The translations under genes were made by a program, and so were the position numbers. Under the pieces are notes generated by a model. The model was not told the origin of the DNA and did no database searches. It saw nothing but the letters and a program-made list of their open reading frames with translations. A stretch of 64,000 nucleotides of DNA from Opisthorchis felineus. Its lineage: Eukaryota; Platyhelminthes; Trematoda; Opisthorchiida; Opisthorchiidae. The stretch spans positions 445,613 to 509,612 of the forward strand of contig SJOL01001962.1 in assembly GCA_004794785.1 (NCBI GenBank), in the 5' to 3' direction. Shown here one piece after another: positions 34,924 through 47,000 of this stretch. Positions within the stretch are counted from its first letter, which is position 1, and each line of letters opens with the position of its first letter.

Positions 34924-37900
34924 CTGAAGAAGAAATAGAGTGCAACAATACAAAACATTGTTCATTGTGATCATAGATTCTCACATTATTTCGTGCAAAA
35001 TAATGAAATGTGATGAAGTGCACAAAAATAAGTAGTATGGGCATAGCGGCGGCTACTAGTAATCCTGTATCCTGTATCCTGTAATCCACAACATATCACA
35101 GGGCCGAAGATTTTCCAGAGACTCAAACGAAGGATGCACAGTCAAGTCGAACATCGTGCCTGTCAAACGAAGATTACTTAAACGAGCAAGCCCACACACA
35201 AAGGGAATTCGTAACGAGCACCCCCAGTAGTCCAAGAAGGGTATAGTCGAGTTTTAATTCGTATGGCGTTTTGAAAGCTGTTACATTTTCAGTCTGTGCA
35301 AAGTAAGTATAGTCCTGAAAGATATGTTTCAGTTGAGACTGAATGGGTAGTTTACTTGCAAGATATCAAAACTTTTCTTCCGACAAAATAAGTTTTCTTC
35401 AAACCCGGTTACAGATAACTACTGAGGTGAGAACACTGGCCTTTTCATGCCTTTGATACACGAGGGCAATATGTTGATAAGACAACAAGGAAGATGCCAT
35501 TTTTGTTTAAAATGAACCATAAACGGCAGTAGGGATTTTCAGTAGATTGCCACGGTGCGCGTCAGCCGTTTTTTAAGTTTCAAAATGTCAGAGAGAATAC
35601 AGTGCCAGGTCCGATAAGTGATACAGCTGACTTGTTTGATACAGAAACCTACCTAAACAGCCCCTTTGTTATATGCTAGTGTCCTTGAATGGTACTTCCT
35701 AGTGTCTCTCCGTCTCTGATTAATCCGGGCCCGACCAAGCAGAGGGGCTACGGTATTATCACTGAAGACAACAGTCTGATTCACAAAGATGAAAATGTAC
35801 AGCTCGTTTACGAAAAACCTTCGCACTTGGCTTCGTCGTTTTTCCTCTTTTCGTGCTGGGTTTCATTAATTTCACGCGTACCCCTTATCTGATATCATAT
35901 GGTCCTTTGTAAGTCATGTCGAGTCTGCACAACTTGTTAAAATGCATATAAGTGATGGGATCCTTTGAATGTTTGAGTTTTTCACCCAACCAACAACGCT
36001 GTGTGACAGTTGAATTCCAAACGAACCTTCCGCACATAACCATGTTTGTCTGTTTTCAAACCTGTGTTAGCTGACGTTGTGAGTATAACATAAAGTGACT
36101 GGTTGACAAAAACAAACGCACTATCTGAACCGTTTCTTTCTAAGATTATGTTGGAAGCCATGGACCACCAATTCCTATCCACTTACTCTTTGAAAAATGC
36201 GATTGCCATGTCACGAATACGCAGGCAGTGACCACACACACGAAAAGTCAAACATGTTGGAAGGTCAAGAAATACTGAAGTATTAAAAACCACAGCCTTG
36301 GTGAGTAAGGTGCAGTTCATGGGTGGGAGAGAATATGATAGAACATTCTACTCCTACGTGGGTGAAACCGCGTCATACAGCATATGTTATAGATACCAGA
36401 AGAACGGTGGTATTGGTTTGCATCTGTCGAATGATACAGTACAAATTCACACCCCTTGAACCAAGAGCTAGATCTAGGTTAGTACTCTCGGGACCGTAAA
36501 CGCAGCCCCACCTGCAAGGTTAAAGTATTTTGTTGCAAAATCAGGAAGCCAAATCGGCTTCGCACAACAACCCAGGAAATATGAACACAACGACCATCGT
36601 CATCTGCTTGCGTCTCACACAGGCGATTGGATCAAAAATTTAGGACTGTGTGCCAGGCGCATGCGAAGACGTTGTGGTGTATGATCCCGTCGATAACTTC
36701 TAAATTCACTGCTCACAATAAGCCCAAAATGTGTGGTGTGTAGCAAAGATAGAATCACCCACGGAACATCCGAGTGCTTTTGCCAAACAATAGAAAATAC
36801 AAACATCGCCAAACACAACATTCACCCGAAAAATTTTGGACCACGTATCTCTTGGAATTACATTATCTGATTAATCACTGTTCGATTCTACAGGCAAACA
36901 AAAATGTCTTATTTGTCAGTCCGGCGGGAGCGTCCTAAATATCGACTAGTCTGTGCGGTGAGATTTCAAACACTACGAACAAATATACACACAAACAAAC
37001 AAACAACAGTAAGCATACGCATGCGCGTGATCAACTTCCTGCATCTGAAGTTAACAAACGATGCACCAATTTCCATCCTACCCGTTCGCTTTTGATGACA
37101 GCTTGTTCCGCCATAAATAGAGCACAAACAGGCTAATTGCAACGGAAATCAGGCAAAACCATTGGGAGCTCAACATCATAGCCATACAGGGACAGTGCTG
37201 ACTGAGACTGGCACATTTTTTGGTGACTTCTTGAACAGAACGACAACGTTCCGGAAAAGTTAAGAAGGGACTAAGAGACAGCTCAACCGTTTCGTCAGTT
37301 GACTGCGCATTAAATTCCTTTATTCTATGGGTGCAATCTTAGACTTGAAATGCGCTGACTGAATGGTGTTCTGGGGAGCAACCTGGAACCAAATATTGCA
37401 ATGAGTAAATTCTTTCAAGAGGAGAGACAGACGACTGTGGAAATTTCACTGCTCGACAAGTACACATGATGCAACATTGCTGTTGCCCTCTAAGTTTAAA
37501 TGTATTTTAATAGAGAGATTGTACCTCAAGAACGTTTTGTGGTGCACAGAAAACACGGCTACTTTCATGATTGGGAAACAAAGTTTGCGAAAACGTGCCA
37601 CGTGAACGTTATCAGAAAAAAGGTACAGCTTGATGACAGACTGCGTTTGCCTTTCTGTCTGGAGTGACAATGTTACTCGTTCAAAATATCAGTGACATCC
37701 CCAGCCAACATCGTTCAGCTGTCACCCCCTTCCCATGGATTGTTCGGAAGCTTTACTTAAGAAGATTGACAACAGGAATAGCTTTCGGTCACTAAGCCCT
37801 AAATTTTTACAGAATTTAAGAAATGATGTTTGCACTTCTTGCCAAAACTGTGATATTTTTGGTCACATTTTGTTTCCACAAGTCCCAGGTTAATTATAAT

Positions 37901-38319
37901 AATCGTTGACCAATCAGACGGAATGAATTAACGAATCATGAGCAGTCACTCAGCTTATCTCAGTCAAATGTATGCCCAAACAAATCAGGCAGACCAGCAA
38001 ACTTTATTCTCCCTTGCATCATTGTAACTGGTCGATGGGCTACAATCAGAAAATCACCTCCCACTGGTCGCGAAGAGAAAATTTAGAATCTGTTGATTTC
38101 TGCAAAACAAATAAATGTCGGGGAAACACAAGCTCAGTTTGGCAAACCATTGTCAACATGCCTATTTCACTTAGCTGTTTTAATATGTATGTTTTTGCCC
38201 GATTAAAAGTACAGATTTCTGACCCGGTCAGCTTCAGCAACCTTATGAGTAGTGTATTTCGTCCACACAATGTATCACGATATCTTGAATATTTTACCAA
38301 CTAAAACATAAAACAGCTT
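34924..38319. other. No firm gene; two weak exon candidates and a short tandem repeat
   Basis: 35060-35087 holds three to four copies of ATCCTGT. On the minus strand 36619-36708 has an acceptor (TTGGGCTTATTGTGAGCAG) and an arginine-rich open segment (EFRSYRRDHTPQRLRMRLAH). On the plus strand 36895-36958 has an acceptor (TTCGATTCTACAG), an AAAAATG start context and a GTGAGA donor. Neither has a consistent partner. Confidence 0.4.
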
Positions 38320-38440
38320 TGTCCAGCACATTTAGCTGCTTAAGAACACCATGAACGAGAAATTTGACTGGGTTCCAGGTGAGTCCGTCGTCAAAATCAA
38401 ATTGATATGCAAATAAGCATATTTGTCAAAAGCTTCACAG
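38320..38440 (+). repeat. Dispersed repeat, copy 2
   Basis: The blocks CAGCACATTTAG, AACGAGAAATTTGACTGGG, TTCCAGGTGAGTCCGTCGTC and TATGCAAATAAGCATAT recur in the order seen at 2405-2545 and 40490-40610. Divergence is greater than between those two copies. No coding content. Confidence 0.65.
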
Positions 38441-40312
38441 GCACTTCGAAGGATCAGATAATTTGATTTAACTTCCAGAATGCAGAATGAAATCACTATG
38501 AGTGTCCAGTAACCTGGCTTAGGAGTTTTCCATTTATCAAGCAGAATTCCTCACACAACAAGGCTGAAGGTCTATGCCAATAAAAGCTCTTAAACACATT
38601 GGATAAGAAGCTACGTGAAGGAAAATGAGTGCTGTTTATCCAAGCTGAAGTGCTTGGCCTTCGCCTTGCCATTTTGATGGGTTGTTGGGAACTCTGTTCT
38701 GTGTTTTATGCGCAACGCATCACCAAAAGTATTTTCGTTTAAGCGACAATCTCCCCGTGTGAGAAGACATACGCCTGAAAATAGGACATGAAAAAGTCAC
38801 GAAATTAGGATAACAATTTGAGAATGACAGCAGTAACACATGGAAACGAAGTGATTGTTCAAAAATTACCACCAGGATTACCGACTCCAAAGTGAGGGGT
38901 CCCCTCTGTGTAGTTCAGAAAAGCTAATGGCAATCTCCAAAGAGAGACCCCTGAAAGAAATAGCTGAATGTGAAAATGATTTGAAGTTCTAGGTGTAAAC
39001 AAATGACAGTAGCAGATGATTTTGGGTGGAAGATTTATTTGACGCGACAGCAGAAAGTTTCATGAAATTCGGTATGAATTGCACCATAATCATACCAGAG
39101 GAAAACTTCAGACAATGATTGCTAGTATCATCTACCTAGGTCCTGCGAGTTCTAATTTTTCATGACAGTTAACGCCGGATAACTCTGGCCTCCTCAGTAG
39201 ACGCCGTTTTACAGAAAAGACCACAAAGCCTGATATTTGGTGATGACGGTTCTAACATTCTTCGTATTCTGGTTAAACCCTGATCCCATTCAACTGGCAT
39301 GTGAGTGGTATTGAGTGAGAATAAGGCATTTCAAAGCGCGTCTGACCACTGGCCGAAAACCATCGGTTCGTTTAAAATGTCCAGGTTTTTTCGTTGAGGC
39401 TCATCCACTTGAAACAAATCGGGTTCTCCCTAACCTACTGATTTTCAAATCCGAAGAAAACTGAGGCACCAAAGATGCCGCCAGCAATAACTTGAGCACA
39501 GATGGGTGACGAAAGCAACAAGTACAGTGATTAACCTACTCCTAAAGTAGGAAGGAAGTTTGCACACTGCATCTTGTGCACTATTAACTGACAAACTAAC
39601 AGAGGGTTGAGCCGCTTCACGAGGATATGACATGTCCTCTGTTAGCTTCAATGTGCTTTCTAGGGAAAACTTGGGGGAAATTAAAGGAACTACCATTAGA
39701 TCCATTGCAACATATTTTACCAGTGTATTTTGGTGGAGAAACAATAGGTTGCCCAGGTTTGTCGAGTTTTTAGTCTCGTGCAATTTGCGGCCATCTTACT
39801 TTGCCTTCAGTACGTCGAAATAATTTATTTGGTTTTCAGCTTGTCCGACCATGATTTCGGCAAGCCCTCAAAGGAGGAAGATAACGTGTACCGTTTTAAG
39901 TAAACATGGACTGAAGTATTTACTGCATGAAAAAAAGGCATCACAGTGATGACCGACTGGTGGAGACTTGAGATGCCAACATACATATCAGCTCCATAAT
40001 TTCAGAATCAACTGATGGAACTGCCAGCAGTTATAATACGGCGGTTCTCCCGAAATTTACACCGTGAGTGAGGGCCGTGAGAGCATATAGATGTGTTGGC
40101 ATCTGTATAGACCATGATCCTTCCGCACCCTAACCCTCGTCCTTAGTATCCCCAGACAGCACAAGTAAGTTCGATTTCCCCACCCGGTAGGCTGGACGTC
40201 GGTAGTTCAACTTCGTCTTGAAACATGCATTCTCACTCATTTGAACCCCCCATTTCAAGATCTAACAAGCCCGTCACCCTTCCAAAAACACATCAAAATC
40301 CAGTGTTTGGCG
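38441..40312. other. No gene recognised; one minus-strand exon-like segment
   Basis: On the minus strand near 39.54-39.66 kb, a very good acceptor (TTTCCCCCAAGTTTTCCCTAG) opens a frame reading TEDMSYPREAAQPS, with a mediocre GTTAAT donor. A possible 18-base microexon between acceptor and GTAAGT at 40.15 kb (plus) is noted but not called. Confidence 0.4.
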
Positions 40313-40668
40313 GAGTCCCCGAGTTTCCGTCAACCTTATGTTCCATTTGAAACCAACTTGTACGAAATTAGCGAAATACACTCATTTGCAAACAAATTTG
40401 GCTTTGCGAGAGAATCACCTGGAACCCAGCTGAGTAGTGCACTACGAATTTACATGTATCGCGATATCTCGACTATCGTAGCAACTGAAACATGAGGCGG
40501 CCTGGTGCAGCACATTCAGTTATCTGGAAACATCACAAACGAGAGATTCAGCTGGGTTCCAGGTGAGTCCCTCGCAAAACCAAATTTGTTTGCAAGTGAG
40601 TGTATTTCGCTAATTCCGTGCAATTTGGTTTCAAGTAGAACACAAGGTTGACGGAAACTCGGGGACTG
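40313..40668. repeat. Fold-back: two inverted copies of the dispersed repeat
   Basis: Arms of 119 bases (40313-40431 and 40550-40668) are near-perfect reverse complements around a 118-base spacer. The outer ends read GAGTCCCCGAGTTTCC and, in reverse, GGAAACTCGGGGACT; the inner ends read GGAACCCAGCT and AGCTGGGTTCC. The right arm and the right part of the spacer match copies at 2.4 and 38.3 kb in direct orientation, so this is either a head-to-head double insertion or a fold-back element. No open frame is present. Mismatches are few (some 10 percent or less by eye), so the pairing is comparatively recent. Confidence 0.9.
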
Positions 40669-40749
40669 CGGCTACTTTAGAACATCTTTTGATCCACTGA
40701 GAGCCTCGATTGTTTGTCTGTACTTAACACACTACTCACTGGAAACTCT

Positions 40750-40850
40750 TTGACAGCTTATAGCCACCATAAACGACAGATTCCGATGGATTCAGTCCAG
40801 TCTTCCGTCGAAAATAAATTAGTGTGCAACTGAATGATTGAAAACCAGAT
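40750..40850 (+). repeat. Dispersed repeat, diverged copy next to the fold-back
   Basis: ACGACAGATTCCGATGGATTC, TCCAGTCTTCCGTCG and GTGTGCAACTGAATG align with the AGAGATTCAGCTGGGTTCCAG to TTTGCAAGTGAGTG part of the right arm, at much lower identity. The flanking TTTGACAGCTTATAGCC recurs near 55.75 kb ahead of another diverged copy. Confidence 0.4.
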
Positions 40851-42868
40851 GCGTTTAAGAGGACTAATCTATCTTCGGAAAAGTCTCTGCTTTGGGTTGT
40901 TCAAGTTTTTCCTCTTTATTTGACCGTTAGGTTGTTTTGGTTCCGCACTGTCCACTCGTTTAGACAAGTTATCGCTCCAGTTTATTTTGCGGGACAGTTA
41001 CCAGCAGTTTTAATTAGACACACTGAGGGCAGCTGCCTCTAGAAGACAACGAACAAAAATGGTGATTTATATTTTCAGAGAAAAAATGCCAAACGGAACT
41101 AACTGGCAGAACGTTTGGGTCAAGTCGTCACAAGTTCTACTCGATTTGTTTATGTTCTGTAAGACAGAAGCGGATAGAACAACTGAACGGTTAATGGGTA
41201 TGTGGGTGAGAGGGTGTTTTTTCTCCAGCCGATACTGGTTTAGGTCATTTTGATGAATGCACACGACCTTGCTGACTATGTGTATGTTTTGAACCAGTGG
41301 GCAGTGCGCGGGCGAGAATATACGCAGGATTCGGGCACAGAAAGATGTATATGGATGATCGTGTGTGAAAGAAGACGTTTCAGTTAGCGGACCCAACTTG
41401 TGATTCATGTAAGATCGAATGTGGTGTGGTACGTTCACGGGTGTGCATGCACGCATCAGCTAGTTTGAACGAAGATCATCATGCACACCGGAACGACACA
41501 ACAAGGTGCAGTGGCAAAATGCAAATCAATGTGGCCTACGTGAAAGTGCGTGTATGGATGAACAAAAACTGGAAGTCGTATACTAACGTAACCTCAGGAT
41601 GAAAGTCTTCTGTAGTCACAGTGATTTTTAATTCAGTATGTCTGATTCATGTGAGATATCGTATCCTACTTTGGCCGTGGTTCCCTTGCAAACTGGTTTA
41701 AAATGCAGAATTACTTGGTACTTGTGAATGCCAAAGAGTGGTTCCTTCGTATGCAAACTAAGAGCTTGTCAGCGGGTGAACCAGCTGCTTGAAAACAAAA
41801 TAACTTCCATGGTTGGCTACACACTCTCTTAAAACCGGCGTGTGATCGTTTTCTGAACAGTTATTGTATTCAGCGACTACTGGACATTTTTGGAATGCAG
41901 TAGAACTAATTTTTTTCAAGTGTGATATGTCACTGTGGCTAAGCAAGATATTTCATGAAGCTAATCAATAGCCCTTAAACATGAATATAACTACCAATTT
42001 AATTAAATCCATTTGAAATACTAGATAATCGCGTTTTCAAAATGTAGAACCACAAATAGGTGCGTTAAGGTGTGTGTGTGACGCTTTTCATGAGTGCCGT
42101 ACGCTTCGGTATGGAAAACGTTTTGAGCCAGAATCAAGTAGATTTAAGATATGTCCGACCAACCTGGAGGGACACTTACGGCATAGCCGACCGTAGCACC
42201 ATGTGCGTATGCCTAATTTCACTTAACTCATCATACTTCCAACCTTGAATTATTCCATCACGAATGTAACGTGCTCCAGAGCTGTATTCATTTGCGTCTT
42301 TCTCTAAACTAAGTAGCTCGTAAGAAAATCTGCATCATTTGTCACCGGTTCCCCGTATGACTGATGCAGGTTAGAAGAGATATCTCAGGATGAGAAATGT
42401 CCCTAAATAGAGCAAAACACCTGTTGTGGACGGCGTGTGTAGATACGTATAAAGTTTGATTTTTTACTGGCAAATGATCTAATCGCTGAATACTGGTGAC
42501 AACTCGGTACGGTGCTCTACTGTTCGAGGGACAATATTCGGAAGATATCTTGACGTACGGCACTCTAGATATATGATATTCGATATTCGATAGGTCGATA
42601 TTCAACCTACTGTATGCTTTTCCCTCGGATAACTAAAGTTTCATTTCACCACGTTTTTCACCAACCCTCTTAGGGAAGGGGTAGGATTTCTCAATTTGTC
42701 TGATGCGAATGTCCGAGGTTTCGCGATTTTTGTGTATCCATGGTCCGTATACACTGGCGCAGTACGTCATCAGACTAATTACTAATTACTAATTATTAAA
42801 TGGCCTTTTCTTCGTTTAGTTAAATTTGAATAAGAACTAATAATATGATAAATTGTCACGACAAAGTT
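40851..42868. other. No gene recognised
   Basis: A 129-codon minus-strand frame at 41067-41456 overlaps TG/CA-rich sequence and resembles no protein. A 65-base minus-strand segment near 42.44-42.51 kb has both an acceptor (CACCAGTATTCAG) and a donor (CAACAG then GTGTTT), but no partners. Confidence 0.45.
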
Positions 42869-42960
42869 TGGTCGTTGGTTTGTTTGCTGAGCTGGGCAAT
42901 TTGACTGCAACTTGATTGACGCAATCAAATTGCCCAGCTCAGCGAACAAAGCAACGATCA
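42869..42960. repeat. 36-bp inverted repeat (hairpin) with 20-bp loop
   Basis: The arms 42869-42904 and 42925-42960 pair at 33 of 36 positions. The inner 19 bases (GCTGAGCTGGGCAATTTGA and its complement) are perfect. The flanks are not obvious target-site duplications. It may be a miniature inverted-repeat element, a cruciform-prone site or the precursor arm of a small RNA. The arms are not related to the 40.3-kb family. Confidence 0.9.
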
Positions 42961-45900
42961 TCTACGCTACCTGAGCTACCAACATTTTCCTCCGTAGAAA
43001 ACGACAAAGTGTTCTTACCTGATAAAAAATCGACAACGATTATTGGTAACCCAAGAAATACTAACTTATCATGCGTTACTTTACGTACTACCTACAATCG
43101 CCATTTCGACTGTTGGCTATGTGTGCACTGAAGGCTTATTTGGGAACCTATTTATGTAAATCCTAGTCACAAGGGGGGTGGCCGACATGAAGGAATATTG
43201 TACAAGCTTCGCTAATGACAAGATGCTAATTCACTCATAAACCAGCTTCAGTGGCATGAAACGTTTCCATTGTGATCTATCATACTGAAGAATTACGGTG
43301 GAATTCAGAAATCAGAAAGTCTTGCCTGCTCAGTGTTTGAGGGTTTGATTACTTCATCGAGGATCGTAAAACGAACAACTTCAGCTGCCAACAATTGTCT
43401 CTTCTAAGGTGGTGCTTCAAATTGGAAACGCGAGTATCGCATTATCAAACAAACATGCCGGTAGTTTTTTCGTTACAATTTAGCATTCTTACTTACTATT
43501 TATTGCACTACTAAGTGGTTAGCGACTAATAAACATAATGATTCAGTGTTCTGTATCGCAATTGCTCATATTGTTTTACTCATGGAACACCCTTCACATA
43601 ATAGTTTTCATTTCTCTAAGAGATTGATCGTGCATAGACTAGATCATTGGTTTTATGCATTGTAAAATTCTAAACCTGCGCCAAAAATGAGTTCATTGGT
43701 ACAATGGTTCAGAGCTGCCGTTTTATCGGTATTCAATTTTGAAGTGGCCCTATTGGTTTCTCTACTGACAGCATTCAGTCCACAATTCAAGTAGCCAGAC
43801 AACAAGACTTCCAATCAGCTGATTTTAGTGCAATAAACAAATGAATCTAGTAGGCTGCTAAACATCTGATTAATCATCTATTTACACACTATCTATCTAG
43901 CACACTTGAGAAGTCTAGCTATCATTTGTTATAGGTTGCAATTCAGAATGCAACAAAGCAACAACGTACTATCACGTGCTGTGGGAAGATGAGCCTATTG
44001 TGAAAGCGTAATGGTTCTAGGCGATTGCATTATTTTAAACCACCGTCCAAATAGAAAGCAGAATATATGATTGAAAACAAATGCAAACAACGCCCCTTCA
44101 TGTGGAATGCATTGTGATGAAAGCTATAACGGAATTCTTGAAATAGGGACACATACGACCGGTGCAACTCTTCAATGGAGGGTCCACGAGGTTGGCAAGG
44201 GACCGCATCCAAGGACGGGCCAAATGTTCTTTCCTCTTCTATGACTTTTCTTTGACGGACTACTGGTTAATGTGTGTACCGTTATTAAATCAGTCTAATC
44301 AATTTACAAAATATTTTTCGTGTTCTGTCAATTCTGTTTCACAGCTTATTGTCATTGAAGTTTTAAGAGCAATTACAAGTAATATTTAGGTGCTAGTCGG
44401 AGCCGTCGGAAGATCTGTCGTTGCTCTGATTTCCACCTCTAACACCTCCATCTCTGTGGACGACCGTTCCTTCCTGAACACTTTATTTGATCTCTTCTGA
44501 TGGTTCCAGAATTATGTCGATCCGCACTTGATAGAGTTCAACTTAACGATATATAAGGCTAGGAAAATACATTATTATAGCTTTAACAAAGTTGCCTACT
44601 GTTGCCACCTGATTTGGCATTTGTTTTAACTGTGCTTTTGGTTCATCAACTAAGCAAATTATTTTCAATTTCCTGTGGTTGTAGAAGTGCAATTACACTG
44701 AACTTGTGCACGCAAATTGCTTTACTGAACTGCTCGATTAGTTTACACCTAGTTCCAATCTAAAGTCAACATTTTACTCCAGTGAGCTTCAACAATGTTT
44801 CCGAATATCTGACGCGCTCAACTTTTCATTCTTCTTCGGAGTTCCCGATGCGTGAGCGCTGTGCTTCGCACCTGTGTTAAGTAATTCATAGTGTTAAATC
44901 AAAGCTGTTCAATGCGTCAGGACGTTTGAATGTCTGGCAAGCTACAAACGGTTCAACGGATGGTCATCTATTTTTTTACGCAGCGCACATAGCCCATGCA
45001 TGATACAACAAGGACCTCAAAAACGGACACTGCGCACACGTGAACCCGTTTAAAAGTGATCATGTTCGTTCAATAGTGCCATTGTTTGTCCGAACGAGAT
45101 ACACTAAATATGATTCCAAAGAGACAGGACACTCCTTCAGAAAAGATACTGTGTCTCCATCTGGAGGAAGTTTACACCCAATCTACCTTGTGTACTGGTT
45201 GGTGAATAGGGTTTAACTATTATGAGTTGTTAAAATACGACATGCTGATAAAATGTGACGTGTCGGCAAAATCTTTTCAGAATGTCATTCGAGATATCGT
45301 TAACTATGTTAGAAATGATGCTAAATCCCTGCGTTAACATTCATTTCATCATCCAGCGTCAGCTGAGTTATTTGCTTGGAGTCCACGTATTGACAAGAAA
45401 GAACTGATACGCCAAAACTGTTAAATCCCTTTTATCCCCAAATTTTACTCAGCCTAAACATTGCATGCAATGACAGAATTAAGTCAGTTTTCATTGGTTG
45501 AATATACAGGACCGGTACATCTAATAAAGGCAGTTTGGATTAGCAACCAAAAAGTTGAACTTAGCGTCATTTTAGCAGTTGTGGGCCTCTATAGTGGGGC
45601 ACATTGCCGGTCGAAACCCTGGCAAGGCGAACACTGAGCTACTAGAATAACTGAATTTACTGTATGCAAGGTGGATTTGACGCCGGATTTGAGAGGAATT
45701 CGCTGTTACTTTATCGCAGTTGCATGATTTAACGGGTAGAGAACGTTCAAAACCTTTGATACTGAGAAGAAAAGCAAATACGGCGTCCGGTAGGATGAGG
45801 TAGCGATTGGCATCATCATCATCATCATCGACAGCATGACATCAGTGTTCAACACCGATGCTTCACTGCCGTACACGCGATTGGCAATTATTGGTAAGTG

Positions 45901-47000
45901 CAGCTATCAGGTTTGAAAACGATGTAGGCATGCTTCTGGGACTACATTAAGACGAGTTTAAAAAAAATTTCAGCAAAAAACCATTCCCAGATTTAACCCA
46001 CTATTGATTCATTTGGAAAACCTGGAGGAATAGTCAGGCTTTCTGTGAAAAGTAGTCATGCATCCTAATGATGGGTGTGACATACATCAAGCCATGATGT
46101 TCGGATTTATCAAGACGAAGCACTCTAATCCTTTCGGCATCCAAGAACATCTGGGTTAAAAACAAATTTCTGCTTTACACGTCCGAGAAATCGAAAGCGT
46201 TTTATCCAAAATTTGAGATAAATGCATGAAGACTTTTGGATATTTGAATATATGTTCATCGTCTGGGGAACAGACACTGCACACCTAGCATCATTTTCAT
46301 TACCCCTCCCGACTTTTTCGTACATGAGTGCTCCCCTTTGTTGTACTATCCATTTCTGTCCTGCGGTTATTCTGGGTAGTCTGTTTTTGCATTTTATTTG
46401 GAAACTACTAGAAAACACTCTCCACAATAAGACGCAGATGTCTGACTCACATTAAATGAGAAAGAACCGTGGCAGCCGTTAGCTACATTTTATGAAGAGA
46501 ACACCGAAACGCACTGATATCAGGCGCAATTATGAGATTTGGTTAGTTTTTTTCGAATGCCAACGAAAAACGGTACTAGACAAGAACAACGACTGAGTAT
46601 AAAATAGTATGAATACAATACGGATGAAAAAAAGTGCACATTTTTAGGGAATGTTGTGTAGGCTTATCTAATATGCTTCGTATACAAATTTGTTTGAAGA
46701 AACAGGAACCAAACGAGAGTTGATGGGTTCACTTGAACTTTATCGTGCAGGTTCCAGTTCTTAGTGCACCAGAGAGTGCAGTGGTAGGGGCGCCAACTTA
46801 CTGACTATGAAAGTCTCCTCTGGTCAGTAAACGATTTCAGTTAGTAAGAAATGGAGGGGTATTTGAATGATTTTCATATTAGTTCCGGGTTTTCAGTTGG
46901 TTTACTCCTACTGCTTTGGAGAAATTATTCGACAAAGTCACGTGACAAACCGGCCGTTGTAATCGGCAGGTCGGCTGTATCATTGGTGTATGTATCGACA
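42961..47000. other. No gene recognised; small ATC repeat
   Basis: 45810-45829 is a run of ATC/CAT. A tRNA box B-like GGTCGAAACCCTGG at 45.61 kb lacks a partner box A. Frames are below 101 codons and unrecognised. Confidence 0.45.

Noticed and set aside
40151..40170. 18-base microexon between CCTTAG and GTAAGTTCG
   Set aside because: Trematodes do use microexons, but a single unsupported 18-base segment cannot be told from chance.
41067..41456. 129-codon minus-strand frame
   Set aside because: Overlaps TG/CA-rich DNA with few stops in several frames; no recognisable protein.
45600..45660. Box B-like GGTCGAAACCCTGG, possible tRNA or SINE
   Set aside because: No box A or tRNA-like arms at the right distance.
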